DNA from: Thermomonospora echinospora | GTDB taxonomy: Bacteria > Actinomycetota > Actinomycetes > Streptosporangiales > Streptosporangiaceae | Direction of reading: 5' to 3' | NCBI RefSeq assembly: GCF_900108175.1 | Contig: NZ_FNVO01000014.1 | Location: 124,001-188,000 of the forward strand | Length of the DNA stretch: 64,000 nt | Shown here: piece after piece, positions 52,490 through 64,000 of the stretch | Layout: each line of letters starts with the position of its first letter | How positions within the stretch are numbered: position 1 is the stretch's first letter | Made by a program: the position numbers and the translations under genes | Notes under the pieces: model-generated | Database searches by the model: none | What the model was told of the DNA's origin: nothing | Seen by the model: only the letters and a program-made list of their open reading frames with translations

Positions 52490-52873
52490 TCAGAGGGGCT
52501 GGAACCGGGTGTGCAGGAGGCAGAATTCGTTGCCTTCCGGGTCGGCCAGGACGTGCCAGTTCTCGGTGCCGGTCTGGCCGACGTCGGCGGGCTTGGCGCC
52601 GAGAGCGAGCAGCCGCTCCAGCTCGGCGTCCTGGTCGCGGTCGGTGGCGTTGACGTCAAAGTGCAGCCGGAGTTTCCCGGGCCGCGGGTCGCTGCTGGGG
52701 CTGAGGACGAGGGTGGGCTGCGGGCCGCCGAAGCCGGTGTCGGGCGGCCCGATCTCGATGCTCCCATCGTCTTCCCGGTCGAGTTCGACGTAGCCGAGGA
52801 CCTCGCTCCAGAATGCGGCGAGCCGTTCGGGGTCGGCACAGTCGATGACCAGCTCACTGATGCGGCATGCCAT
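52490..52873 (-). CDS. VOC-superfamily (glyoxalase-like) protein
   Basis: A single-domain 127-residue protein starting MACRISELVIDCADPERLAA and ending with the block NWHVLADPEGNEFCLLHTRF. The order of motifs (IDCADPERLAAFWSEVLGY, then LHFDVNATDRD, then PEGNEFC) is the Glyoxalase_6 type seen also at 27.5 kb. Intergenic 52,280-52,489 carries nothing clear. Function unknown, often binding of small hydrophobic compounds. Confidence 0.9.
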   Translation of the reverse strand: MACRISELVIDCADPERLAAFWSEVLGYVELDREDDGSIEIGPPDTGFGGPQPTLVLSPSSDPRPGKLRLHFDVNATDRDQDAELERLLALGAKPADVGQTGTENWHVLADPEGNEFCLLHTRFQPL

Positions 52874-53003
52874 GCCCGGCAGTGTACGTGGACGACCCGA
52901 GAGTTGATCATCGGCCGCGCCCTGGACGCCCGGCCTTGGCAGAGGCCGGCGTCCGAACCGTCCAGGCGCTGCGCGCCGACATCGCCCAGGCTGTCCACGG
53001 CCG

Positions 53004-53588
53004 TCAGCCGCGGGGTTTCCTGGCGGTGAAGCGGAACAGGTAACCGCCTGTTCTGGACACGGTGGGTTCGGAGAATCCGGCCGCGCGGAGCCGTCCGGGC
53101 AGGGTGTCCGGGTCGACGGGAACGTAGGTGTCGTCGAGGTGACCGCGACGGATGAGGTCGCTGTCGACGGAGTCGATGCCCAGCAGGGTCGCGCCGGGCC
53201 GCAGCACCTCGTACAGCCGGGCGAACAGGCGGTCCTGCGCGTCGGGCGACGGCATGTGGTGCAGCATGGAAAAGCAGGTCGCCGCGGAGAAGCGGCCGGG
53301 TTCCAGCGGGACGTCGAGGGCGTCGCCGTGGATCACCTCGGCGGAGCCGTCGCCGAGCCGGGTGCGCAGCCTCCCGGCGAGGACGGGATCGATCTCGACG
53401 GCGGTGACCTTCCCGGCCGACGCGGCCGTCAGCTCCAGGAGCAGGTCGGTGGTGAGCCCGGGGCCAGGGCCGATCTCCAGGACGTCGTCGCCGAGGTCGG
53501 CCGCCTGGCGCAACCAGGGCAGCACCTCGGTGCGGAGGGCCTCCGCCCAGGCCGGACTGGACAGGTAAGTCAGATGCGACTGGTTCAT
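53004..53588 (-). CDS. SAM-dependent methyltransferase (class I)
   Basis: A 194-residue methyltransferase starting at ATG 53588 (MNQSHLTYLSSPAWAEALRT). Motif I is VLEIGPGPGLTTDLLLE, the acidic residue at the end of strand 2 is in TAVEIDPVLAGRL, and GDALDVPLEPGRFSAATCFS and MLHHMPSPDAQDRLF are motifs II and III. This is the UbiE/Methyltransf_11 type that acts on small molecules. Its start is 26 bases from that of the divergent AraC gene, so the AraC protein is the likely regulator. Confidence 0.9.
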   Translation of the reverse strand: MNQSHLTYLSSPAWAEALRTEVLPWLRQAADLGDDVLEIGPGPGLTTDLLLELTAASAGKVTAVEIDPVLAGRLRTRLGDGSAEVIHGDALDVPLEPGRFSAATCFSMLHHMPSPDAQDRLFARLYEVLRPGATLLGIDSVDSDLIRRGHLDDTYVPVDPDTLPGRLRAAGFSEPTVSRTGGYLFRFTARKPRG

Positions 53589-53614
53589 GCCTTCATTGCT
53601 ACAGTCGAGCGACC

Positions 53615-54451
53615 ATGACCGGCTTTGCACAACCGGCCGCATCACCGCCCCCAGCGGCCAATGCCCGCCTGGTGACGCTGCGGGGCCGGTCCGGGGTGGC
53701 CGCCGGGTCCTACCGGTACGAGGGCGACGCCGTGGACCTGTCCTGGCACCGGCACGACCTGCACCAGCTTGAGTACGCCTTCGAGGGAATCGTGGAGGTC
53801 GAGACCGCGGTGGCGCGCTACCGCCTGCCCTCTCGACAGGCGGTGTGGATCCCGGCCGGGCTGGCGCACAAGAGCGGCTTCGTGAAGGCCAGAACGGTGT
53901 CGGTGTTCTTCGACCCCGTCCTGGTGCGCGACACGGCCGGCCGGGCCCGGGTACTTCCGGTGGAGCCAGTGTTCCGGGAGATGATCATCTATGCGGCGCG
54001 CTGGCCGATCGGACGGCCCGCCAGTGACCAGGCCGCCGACTCCTACTTCGAGGCCCTGGCCCATCTGGTCGTCGAGGCGCTGGACCAGGAACGGCCCTTC
54101 TACCTGCCGACCAGCACCGACCCGCTCGTCACCGCGGCCATGCGCTACACCGACGCCCACCTGGACGAGGTATCGCTCACCGACGTCTGCCGCGCCATCG
54201 CCGTCTCCGAACGTACTCTCCGCCGCCGCTTCCATACGGCGACCGGTATGGCCTGGCGACAGTACCTCCTGCACAGCAGGCTGTTGCACGCCATGACCCT
54301 GCTGAGCCACGGTGACCGCACCGTCCTCGGCGTCGCGACGGCCGTGGGATTCGACAGCGCCAGCGCCTTCAGCCGCGCCTTCCAGGCTTACACCGGACAG
54401 ACCCCGACCGCTTTTCGCCAGGAGAGGCGCCGCCCTCCCCGGCTGGACTGA
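53615..54451 (+). CDS. AraC-family regulator with cupin sensor domain
   Basis: A 278-residue regulator. Residues about 15-110 form a cupin-like sensor (DLSWHRHDLHQLEYAFEGIV, AVWIPAGLAHKSGFVKARTV), and the C-terminal 100 residues carry two helix-turn-helix units (EVSLTDVCRAIAVSERTLRR, and LGVATAVGFDSASAFSRAFQ followed by TGQTPTAFRQ). The start is ATG 53615. It is divergent from the methyltransferase at 26 bases. A strong bidirectional hairpin lies 120 bases downstream of its stop, before the rox regulatory region. Confidence 0.92.
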   Translation: MTGFAQPAASPPPAANARLVTLRGRSGVAAGSYRYEGDAVDLSWHRHDLHQLEYAFEGIVEVETAVARYRLPSRQAVWIPAGLAHKSGFVKARTVSVFFDPVLVRDTAGRARVLPVEPVFREMIIYAARWPIGRPASDQAADSYFEALAHLVVEALDQERPFYLPTSTDPLVTAAMRYTDAHLDEVSLTDVCRAIAVSERTLRRRFHTATGMAWRQYLLHSRLLHAMTLLSHGDRTVLGVATAVGFDSASAFSRAFQAYTGQTPTAFRQERRRPPRLD

Positions 54452-54572
54452 AGCCCCGGCCGTATCCAGGCGGAACAACGGTTTCCGTCGAACCGGCCGG
54501 TGAGCCGCTCGGCAAGGCGCGGTCTCCAAGGAAGCCGCAAGGGGAGCTTGCCCGTCCACAGCGAACGAAAAA

Positions 54573-54597
54573 GGCAAGGAGTCACGCACTCCTTGCC
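54573..54597. terminator. Intrinsic-type terminator between AraC gene and RAE/rox
   Basis: GGCAAGGAGT and ACTCCTTGCC form a perfect 10-bp stem with loop CACGC. AAAAA precedes the stem and ACTCTCAATTTATA follows it, so it could act in both directions. It insulates the rox promoter from upstream transcription. Confidence 0.75.
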
Positions 54598-54620
54598 ACT
54601 CTCAATTTATAGCGCACCCG

Positions 54621-54639
54621 GGGGCTTGCGGCAAGACCC
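54621..54639 (+). promoter_or_regulatory. Rifamycin-associated element (RAE), 19 bp
   Basis: The sequence GGGGCTTGCGGCAAGACCC corresponds to the conserved 19-bp rifamycin-associated element known upstream of rifamycin-inactivating genes (rph, rox, arr, helR) in actinobacteria, which makes them inducible by rifamycins. It sits in a larger symmetrical context (ACCCGGG on each side) and 211 bases before the rox ATG. I identified it from memory of the published consensus; a direct alignment would confirm it. Confidence 0.85.
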
Positions 54640-54837
54640 GGGTCGTGCTGCAGAATCGTCGGCCGAAGCCAGAACCTGCGGAAATCAAGGGTCCGCGAAG
54701 TACGCGTGCTCTTGCCGACGTATGGGTCTCGTGGGACGTCGAACCGCCGGGGGACCGGCCGAGCACTCGGCGCGGAGGCACGGGTGTGTGCGCCGCCGGA
54801 CTACGCGGTGCGGCTGACCGAAACGCAACTTCAATGA

Positions 54838-56283
<1,446 letters not shown>

Positions 56284-56334
56284 GACAGGCCAGGACAGCC
56301 GGCCGCGCCCGTGCCTCCTCCACCGGGTGAACCC

Positions 56335-56370
56335 GGCCTCCACCTGCGGGAACTCCCGCAGGTGGAGGCC
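56335..56370 (+). terminator. Strong hairpin downstream of rox
   Basis: GGCCTCCACCTGCGGG (56335-56350) and CCCGCAGGTGGAGGCC (56355-56370) form a perfect 16-bp stem with an AACT loop, 52 bases after the rox stop. There is no T tract, which is common in high-GC genomes. Confidence 0.65.
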
Positions 56371-56449
56371 GTCCGGATCGCCTCCCGACGCTCGGACGGC
56401 GTCGCCCGCCGCGCCGCGAGCCGAGGTCAGGTGGGCGTACGATCCTTCT

Positions 56450-56890
56450 GTGACCAGCAGACCTGTCTCGGCGCAGCGTCTGAGCGACCTCGCGCGGCTG
56501 CGCCGTGTCCGCGACCGGATCGACCGGGAGTACGCGCAGCCGTTGAACGTCGAGGCGCTCGCTCGTGGCGTGAACATGTCGGCCGGCCATCTCAGCCGTG
56601 AGTTCCGGCTGGCCTACGGTGAGTCGCCGTACAGCTATCTGATGACGCGGCGCATCGAGCGCGCGATGGCGCTGCTGCGTCGCGGTGACCTCAGCGTCAC
56701 CGAGGTCTGCTTCACGGTCGGCTGCTCCTCGCTGGGCACCTTCAGCACCCGCTTCACCGAACTGGTCGGCATGCCGCCCAGCGCCTACCGGCGCCGCGCG
56801 GCGAGCGCGACCGCGGGGATACCGTCGTGCGTGGCGAAACAGGTGACCAGACCGGTCAGGAATCGAGAAGCGCGGGTCGCCGAGCGGTAG
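56450..56890 (+). CDS. AraC-family DNA-binding protein (short, helix-turn-helix only)
   Basis: A 146-residue regulator starting at GTG 56450 that consists almost only of the AraC double helix-turn-helix (LNVEALARGVNMSAGHLSRE, then SPYSYLMTRRIERAMALLRR, then LSVTEVCFTVGCSSLGTFST and MPPSAYRRRA). There is no N-terminal sensor domain. It is followed 14 bases later by a VOC-family gene, a pairing (AraC plus VOC/glyoxalase) seen often in actinobacteria, so they form an operon in which the VOC protein or its substrate may be the signal. Confidence 0.9.
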   Translation: MTSRPVSAQRLSDLARLRRVRDRIDREYAQPLNVEALARGVNMSAGHLSREFRLAYGESPYSYLMTRRIERAMALLRRGDLSVTEVCFTVGCSSLGTFSTRFTELVGMPPSAYRRRAASATAGIPSCVAKQVTRPVRNREARVAER

Positions 56891-56904
56891 CTAGCGTGAT
56901 CGCC

Positions 56905-57315
56905 ATGGACATCACCATTCACCACACCTTCCTGCCGCACAACGACCCGGACGCCTCCCTGGCCTTCTACCGCGACGCCCTCGGCTTCGAGGTCCGCAAC
57001 GACGTCGGATACGACGGGATGCGCTGGATCACCGTCGGCCCCGCCGACCATCCCGGCACGTCCATCGTCCTGCACCCGCCGGCCGTCGACCCCGGCATCA
57101 CCGACGACGAGCGCCGCACCATCGCCGAGATGATGGCCAAGGGCACCTACGCCAGCATCATCCTGGCCACCAAGGACCTCGACGGCGTCTTCGAGCGGCT
57201 GCAGGCCGGTGACGCCGAGGTCGTCCAGGAGCCGGCCGAGCAGCCGTACGGCGTTCGCGACTGCGCCTTCCGCGACCCCGCGGGCAACATGGTCCGCATC
57301 CAGGAACTGCGCTGA
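56905..57315 (+). CDS. VOC-superfamily (glyoxalase/dioxygenase-like) protein
   Basis: A 136-residue VOC protein starting MDITIHHTFLPHNDPDASLA, with FYRDALGFEVRNDVGYDGMR (first beta-alpha-beta unit) and RDCAFRDPAGNMVRIQEL (last unit with the metal-ligand Glu near the end). His in the first strand and Glu at the end suit a divalent metal site. It follows the short AraC gene by 14 bases and is probably co-transcribed with it. It is distinct from the PEGNEFC type at 27.5 and 52.5 kb. Confidence 0.9.
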   Translation: MDITIHHTFLPHNDPDASLAFYRDALGFEVRNDVGYDGMRWITVGPADHPGTSIVLHPPAVDPGITDDERRTIAEMMAKGTYASIILATKDLDGVFERLQAGDAEVVQEPAEQPYGVRDCAFRDPAGNMVRIQELR

Positions 57316-57643
57316 ACCGTCCGGCGATCGAGGCCATGACCCGCACGGACGGCACCGTGAAGGAGCCCGCGCACGATGTCGGAGGTGGCCGCTACCTTTT
57401 GGCCGGGAGGGTGAGGCGTTGTCGGCGGCAGGCGGCCCGACCGGCAGGAACCCGGCGGCCACCCGGGTCGTTCGGCTGAGGCCGGGTCGCGCCGTCCCGG
57501 CCCGGCACCACCGATCAGGCGGGCGGCGGAACGTCGCCGCGACCGCGCTGATGCAGGAGGACCAGACGTACTGCCCGAAGATGGTCAGATCGAGCGGCGA
57601 CCGCGCAGGCGGCACCGCCCAACAGAACGGAGACACGACGAGC
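57316..57643. other. Leader region of the UvrA2-like gene
   Basis: No recognisable gene. A 47-codon frame from ATG 57338 (MTRTDGTVKEPAHDVGGGRY) starts well and then turns arginine-rich; it could be a leader ORF or a gene stub. Confidence 0.3.
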
Positions 57644-60028
<2,385 letters not shown>

Positions 60029-60340
60029 CCGGTGCCCGCACCAGCACCAGGGCCACTCGGGTAAGCCTCGGTCAGGATGCGGGCGCATCGGGCCAGGCGG
60101 GTGAACGGTCCGACCAGGTGGCCGGCGGCGTCGGCGAACAGGAGCGGGGACCGGACGGTCTTCATGATCGCGGCCGTGCCGGTCCCTGTTCGCCGTTCAG
60201 GTGCGGCTGGTCGCGGACCCGCAGCCGCTCGTGCCGCAGCCGCCCGCCTAGGTCTTGGTCTCGGGCGTGGTGCCGCAGCCGGTGCCTTGTGACGCGCGGT
60301 GGGCCGCCCAGCCGAACGTGGCGACCGCTATCGCGACTAG
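60029..60340. other. Intergenic region with a possible gene remnant
   Basis: On the minus strand a short run (SPLLFADAAGHLVGPFTRLA) looks protein-like near 60.05-60.15 kb but lacks a proper frame around it. No other signal is seen. Confidence 0.3.
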
Positions 60341-60465
60341 GTGGTGGTTTCCGTGGTCAGCACGGAGGCGGCCCACACCCCCGCCGGGAGAGGCTGTGAC
60401 CACGGAGATCAGCCCGGCAGGACACCCCGGGCCGATCGTGACCCACGACTGAAGGAGCGACCATG
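60341..60465 (+). repeat. 125-bp direct repeat, copy 1 (leader of DUF1801 gene)
   Basis: It starts GTGGTGGTTTCCGTGGTC and ends at the ATG of the DUF1801 gene. It matches 63831-63955 over its whole length with no net indel and about 20 differences by eye. GGAGCG near the end is the ribosome binding site. Confidence 0.85.
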
Positions 60466-60915
60466 GCCGGCACCGGAAACAGCACGTACGAGGGATTCAC
60501 CGCCGAGGAGCGGGCCGCAATGAAGGAGCACGCCCAAGAGCAGAAGAAGGCGGCGCGCCGCGGCTCGCGTGCGGACAAGGCGGCGGAGGCGGAGCGGGAC
60601 GTGCTCGCGAAGATCGCCGAGATGCGGGACTCGGACCGCATCATGGCTGAGCGCGTCCATGCCGTCATCACGGCCAACGCCCCGGTCCTCGCGCCGAAGC
60701 TCTGGTACGGGATGCCCGCCTACGCGCTGAACGGCAAGGTCGTCTGCTTCTTCCAGAGCGCGGAGAAGTTCAAGGCGCGCTACGCGACGCTCGGGTTCAA
60801 CGACCCGGCGAAGCTGGACGAGGGCGCGATGTGGGCGACCAGCTTCGCCCTGACCGAGGTGACGGCCGAGGTAGAGGCGCGGATCGCCGCGCTCGTGAAG
60901 CAGGCGGTGAGCTGA
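60463..60915 (+). CDS. DUF1801 (YdhG-like) domain protein
   Basis: A 150-residue protein starting [20 protein letters not shown]. After a charged helical N terminus ([20 protein letters not shown]), the DUF1801 core appears as [20 protein letters not shown] and [22 protein letters not shown] (with GAAGGAGCG) precedes the ATG. The family is small, cytoplasmic and uncharacterised, with an iron-chaperone-like fold in some members. The leader is shared, as a 125-bp repeat, with the VOC gene at the end of the window. Confidence 0.9.
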   Translation: MAGTGNSTYEGFTAEERAAMKEHAQEQKKAARRGSRADKAAEAERDVLAKIAEMRDSDRIMAERVHAVITANAPVLAPKLWYGMPAYALNGKVVCFFQSAEKFKARYATLGFNDPAKLDEGAMWATSFALTEVTAEVEARIAALVKQAVS

Positions 60916-61018
60916 GGCGCGCCCGGTGAACGGCCGGGTGCGCCAAGCGAGCGGGGCCAGACCGGCTCCACCGACGCCCCGCCCGCGCTGCTCGCCGCAG
61001 CGGGCGCCCGTGGTGCGG

Positions 61019-63853
61019 CTACCGGACGGCCATGGGCGCGAGGCCGAGGTCGGCAAGCGCGGCCTCACCTGCGGCGGCATGCTCGCCCCCGGCGAGCACC
61101 AGCGTGCGCGCCGACTGGTAGCGGCAGCCGGCCGCTTCGAACGCCGCCGCGGCGGCGAGCTGCCGCGGCAGGTCGCCGTCGAGCAGCGCCTCCGCCCGGT
61201 CCACCTGGGCGGAGGCGACCGGGTTGCCGGCGACCACGGTCCGGGCTGCGTCGATCCGGTCCCGGGCGTCAGGGTGCCCGGCGAGCACCGCCGCCTCCGC
61301 CCTGAGCGCCGCGTACCAGTGAAGCCAGATCCACGACACCCACTTCCACACCTGGTCCGGCTCCGGCAGGACCCGCTCCAGCGCCGCGTTCGCGTCCCCG
61401 TGATGAAGCAGGACCATGGCGTCGAAGACCGCACCATAGCCCCAGCGGTGCTCCGGTGCGGTGCCCGCCTGGTCGACGACGGCGAGCCAGGTAGCCCGGG
61501 TGTCGTGGTCGCCGCGCAGGCCATGGATCATCGCGACCGACGCGGCGGCGGGGCCGAGAGAGAACGACCGCTGGCGGCCGCTGTGCTCCCACGCGTCGAG
61601 GAACCTCATGCTGCCTGTACGCACCTCGGCAACGTTGCCGATGAACGCGTCCGCGACTAGGAGCCAGGACGTGGCGTGGTGGCCCGCCTCGGCCAGCAGC
61701 GGGTGGTCGGCGAGCTGCCTGCCCCACTGGCGGGCCTCCGGCAGCTCACCCACGCCGAGGGCGGTCCCGGCGGCCATGGCGAGGGCGTCTACCAGCTCGT
61801 GCGTACTGGCAGGGGCAGGCGGTACGGAAGCCAGGAGATCGATGCGGCGGCGGGCCGCGGCCGCGGCGGCGAATCCCCCACCGGCCCAGCTCTGGGCGCC
61901 AGAGAGCGCGTCGAGGGCGGCGGACTCCGCCACCGGGTCGCCCGCGCGCCGGGCGAGCTCGACCGCCTGTTCGGCGCGCTCGACCGTCTCCTGCACGGTG
62001 TTGTCCGTGTTTCCCTGGACCGCGCCGAACGCGTCCGCGACCACCGCCGCCTCGGCCAGCGCGGCAGCCGCCTCGGCGGCCGGGGAGTCGCCGGACAGCT
62101 CTCGCGCCTCCGCGAGCATGGCGGCCACCTCGTCCGCGGGAGGAATCCGCGTGAACGAACTGGAGAAGCGGTACGCGACGGTGGCGGCGGCCGCCAGGTC
62201 GCGGCCGGCTCCGGCGGTGTCCCCGGCCCGGCGGGCGGCCTTTGCGGCGGCACGGTGCAGGCGGAACATGTCGTCGCCGAGCCTGCGGCACCCGGCCACT
62301 GCGGCGGCGTGCCGCAGTGCCACGGCACCGGCGGCGTCGTCGGCGTCGGCGAGCCGGGCCGCCTGCTCGAACCGCTGCTGGGCCTCGCCGAGCAGGTTGC
62401 GGGCAAAGGCCAGCTCGGCCATCGACAAGGCGAGCCGGTAGGCGTCCGCGCGCTGCTCCGGCTGGTCGGCGGCCCAGGCGAGGGCGGCCCGCATGTCCTC
62501 CGCCACAGCGTCGAACCGGCCGCGCCAGTCCACGCCTCCGGCTCCCCTGAGGGCGGCCCCACCGGCCAAGCACCAGCCCAGATGCCGAGATCGGACGTCC
62601 GTCGGCTCACCGGCGTCGGTGAGCCGTTCCATCCCGTACTGGCGGATGGTCTCCAGCACGTGGTACCGGGTGCCGGTCGCAGACGGCGTCACGGTGAGCA
62701 GGCTCTGCTCGGCAAGCCTGCCGAGCCCGTCGACGACCGCGGCCGGATCTAGCGGGGCGAACCCGGCGACCTCGGCGGCCGCCTCGGCGGTGAACGGCGC
62801 AACGAACACCGACACCCGGCGCAGCAGCGCCCGATCCTGCGGCTCCAGCAGGTCATGGCTCCAGTCCAGCACCGCCCGCACCGACCGGTGCCTGTCGTCG
62901 GCGCGGGGTCCGCCGGTGAGGATCCGCAACTGGTCGGAGAGGCCGGCCGTGAGGCCGTCCAGTCCGAGCGTGGACCACCGCGCCGCCGCCAGCTCGATCG
63001 CCAGCGCCATGCCGCCGAGCCGTTCGCAGACGGCCGCGACCCCCTCGCTCACCGCCGGACCCGGCGGCCGGCCGGCGGCCGCTGCCCGGTCCAGGAACAG
63101 GGCCACCGCCTCCGACTCGTCGCCGCCGGCCCACGACAGCGGCGGGACCGGGAAGACCCGCTCGAACGGCACCATCAGCCGGGCCCGGCTCGTCACGAGC
63201 ACCCGCAACCGCGGACAGGCCGCCAGCAGCCGCTCCAAGAACGGCGCCACCCCGTCGCGCACCTGCTCGCAGTTGTCCAACACCAGCAGCGCCCGGCGAT
63301 CCGCCAGCGCGGCCAACACTGCGTCGTCGATGCCGTGCCCGGGTTGCTCGCCCACACCCACGGCCGCCGCGACCGCCGCCCCCACCCGACCCGGCTCGGT
63401 GATCGGGACCAGGTCGACGAACCACACCCCGTCGGCGAACTCGTCGGCCACGTCCGCCGCCACCGCCAGCGCGAGGCGCGTCTTGCCCACCCCGCCTGGG
63501 CCGGCCACGGTCACCAGCCGGTGTGTCTTCACCGCCTCGGCCAGTTCCCCGCGCTCGCGCACCCGGCCAATGAACGCCGTCAGCGGTGCCGGCAGGGCTG
63601 GTGCCGAGCGCGACCGCTCGGCGCGGGCGAACTCGGCCGCGTGCCGGGCGAGCGCCCGCCGATCCGGCAGTTGCAGTTTCCGCAACAGCGAGGAGACGTG
63701 CGACTCGACGGTGCGTACGGAGATGACCAATCGTGCGGCGATCTCGGCGTTGCTGAGGTGCTCTCCGAGCAGCGCAAGCACTTCGGCTTCCCGAGCCGAG
63801 ATCACTGGGCTGGACACCGACTCATTATCCGTGGTGGTTTCCGTGGTCGGCAC
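61019..63853 (-). CDS. Large LuxR-type STAND regulator (HTH at N terminus)
   Basis: A 944-residue regulator. The LuxR helix-turn-helix is at the N terminus (ISAREAEVLALLGEHLSNAE, IAARLVISVRTVESHVSSLL), followed by a STAND ATPase with Walker A VAGPGGVGKT near residue 119 and Walker B ALLVLDNCEQ, then DWSHDLLEPQDRALLRRVSV and a long helical, TPR-like C-terminal half. In most LuxR/LAL proteins the helix-turn-helix is C-terminal, so this order is the less common class. The GTG at 63853 lies inside the 125-bp repeat; GTG 63817 (VSSPVISARE) is an alternative that starts just outside it. It may control the divergent VOC gene. Confidence 0.9.
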   Translation of the reverse strand: MPTTETTTDNESVSSPVISAREAEVLALLGEHLSNAEIAARLVISVRTVESHVSSLLRKLQLPDRRALARHAAEFARAERSRSAPALPAPLTAFIGRVRERGELAEAVKTHRLVTVAGPGGVGKTRLALAVAADVADEFADGVWFVDLVPITEPGRVGAAVAAAVGVGEQPGHGIDDAVLAALADRRALLVLDNCEQVRDGVAPFLERLLAACPRLRVLVTSRARLMVPFERVFPVPPLSWAGGDESEAVALFLDRAAAAGRPPGPAVSEGVAAVCERLGGMALAIELAAARWSTLGLDGLTAGLSDQLRILTGGPRADDRHRSVRAVLDWSHDLLEPQDRALLRRVSVFVAPFTAEAAAEVAGFAPLDPAAVVDGLGRLAEQSLLTVTPSATGTRYHVLETIRQYGMERLTDAGEPTDVRSRHLGWCLAGGAALRGAGGVDWRGRFDAVAEDMRAALAWAADQPEQRADAYRLALSMAELAFARNLLGEAQQRFEQAARLADADDAAGAVALRHAAAVAGCRRLGDDMFRLHRAAAKAARRAGDTAGAGRDLAAAATVAYRFSSSFTRIPPADEVAAMLAEARELSGDSPAAEAAAALAEAAVVADAFGAVQGNTDNTVQETVERAEQAVELARRAGDPVAESAALDALSGAQSWAGGGFAAAAAARRRIDLLASVPPAPASTHELVDALAMAAGTALGVGELPEARQWGRQLADHPLLAEAGHHATSWLLVADAFIGNVAEVRTGSMRFLDAWEHSGRQRSFSLGPAAASVAMIHGLRGDHDTRATWLAVVDQAGTAPEHRWGYGAVFDAMVLLHHGDANAALERVLPEPDQVWKWVSWIWLHWYAALRAEAAVLAGHPDARDRIDAARTVVAGNPVASAQVDRAEALLDGDLPRQLAAAAAFEAAGCRYQSARTLVLAGGEHAAAGEAALADLGLAPMAVR

Positions 63854-63955
63854 GGAGGCGACCGGTACCCCGGCCGGGAGAGGCTGTGGCCACGGCGATC
63901 AGGCCAGGCAAGACACCCGGGCCGATCGTGACCCACGACTCCAGGAGCGACCATG
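63831..63955 (+). repeat. 125-bp direct repeat, copy 2 (leader of VOC gene)
   Basis: It is the counterpart of 60341-60465 and ends at the ATG of the partial VOC gene. It also overlaps the first codons of the LuxR-type regulator on the other strand if that gene starts at 63853. Confidence 0.85.
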
Positions 63956-64000
63956 ACCGGCTCTTCCGCCCAGGGGATCAAGACGGTGCCGCATCCCGTG
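63953..64000 (+). CDS. VOC-family protein, N-terminal part (runs off window)
   Basis: Only 16 codons are visible: MTGSSAQGIKTVPHPV. This resembles the start of actinobacterial glyoxalase-like proteins (KTVLHPVSDLAKAKAVY), so the family call is a tentative one. CAGGAGCGACC precedes the ATG. It is divergent from the large LuxR-type regulator and shares its leader with the DUF1801 gene. Confidence 0.55.
   Translation, partial: MTGSSAQGIKTVPHPV

Noticed and set aside
61676-63956. Long plus-strand open frames across the LuxR-type regulator
   Set aside because: They are antisense shadows with Ser/Arg/Ala/Gly bias; the minus-strand protein has clear domains.

Overview
The base composition (very high GC with G/C-ending codons) and the gene content (ECF sigma factors, TetR/MerR/AraC/WYL regulators, a NACHT ATPase, KfrA-like coiled-coil and pentapeptide-repeat proteins) point to a filamentous actinobacterium, probably of the Streptosporangiales (Actinomadura or Nonomuraea type). 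That placement is an inference from style, not from a marker gene. No rRNA, tRNA, CRISPR array, replication origin or housekeeping operon was seen; the window reads as accessory chromosome.

Region 1 (1-23 kb) is mostly intact. It has an efflux/transport block (two ABC half-transporters whose genes overlap, plus a DHA2 MFS pump), a small secreted peptide, a divergent hydrolase and WYL regulator, a NarL-type two-component system facing an orphan EnvZ-type kinase across a promoter region with eight CGGGAC-type motifs, and a NACHT ATPase with a small upstream partner. Next come an EF-G-binding FBP protein with a divergent TetR, a MerR-controlled hydrolase with a classical 19-bp-spacer promoter, an IS630-type remnant inside a coiled-coil gene fragment, a RibD/DHFR-like protein, an ECF sigma factor and another TetR.

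Region 2 (23-43.8 kb) is a Tn3 graveyard. Pieces of at least four Tn3-family transposase genes lie in both orientations. One is almost complete but carries two frameshifts (28.6-31.7 kb). Another lies in a 2.9 kb element bounded by 61-bp terminal inverted repeats (36,692-39,608) that also holds a LysE exporter, resolvase scraps and two candidate res sites. This element has cut a DUF1062 gene and sits beside a broken resolvase. Surviving genes among the debris are a long KfrA-like coiled-coil protein, a membrane-anchored pentapeptide-repeat protein, a two-domain VOC protein, a TPR protein, a beta-propeller protein, an Imm5-like immunity protein, a dienelactone-hydrolase-like enzyme and a siderophore-interacting reductase preceded by a 32-codon membrane micro-ORF.

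Region 3 (43.8-64 kb) is dense in resistance-like and stress genes: a second RibD/DHFR-like protein with a TetR, a SigJ-type sigma factor with an NAD(P)-binding reductase, an APH(6)/hydroxyurea-type kinase, a decayed phosphotransferase next to an intact one, three intact VOC-type or methyltransferase genes, and two AraC regulators. It also has a rifampicin monooxygenase (rox) with a perfect 19-bp rifamycin-associated element upstream, a UvrA2-type ABC ATPase and a large LuxR/STAND regulator. A 125-bp direct repeat supplies the leader of two different genes (DUF1801 at 60.5 kb and a VOC protein at the window end).

The best-supported functional statement is inducible rifamycin inactivation (RAE plus rox). 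The most promising candidate for an undescribed system is the NACHT ATPase with its small partner (11,990-14,895).
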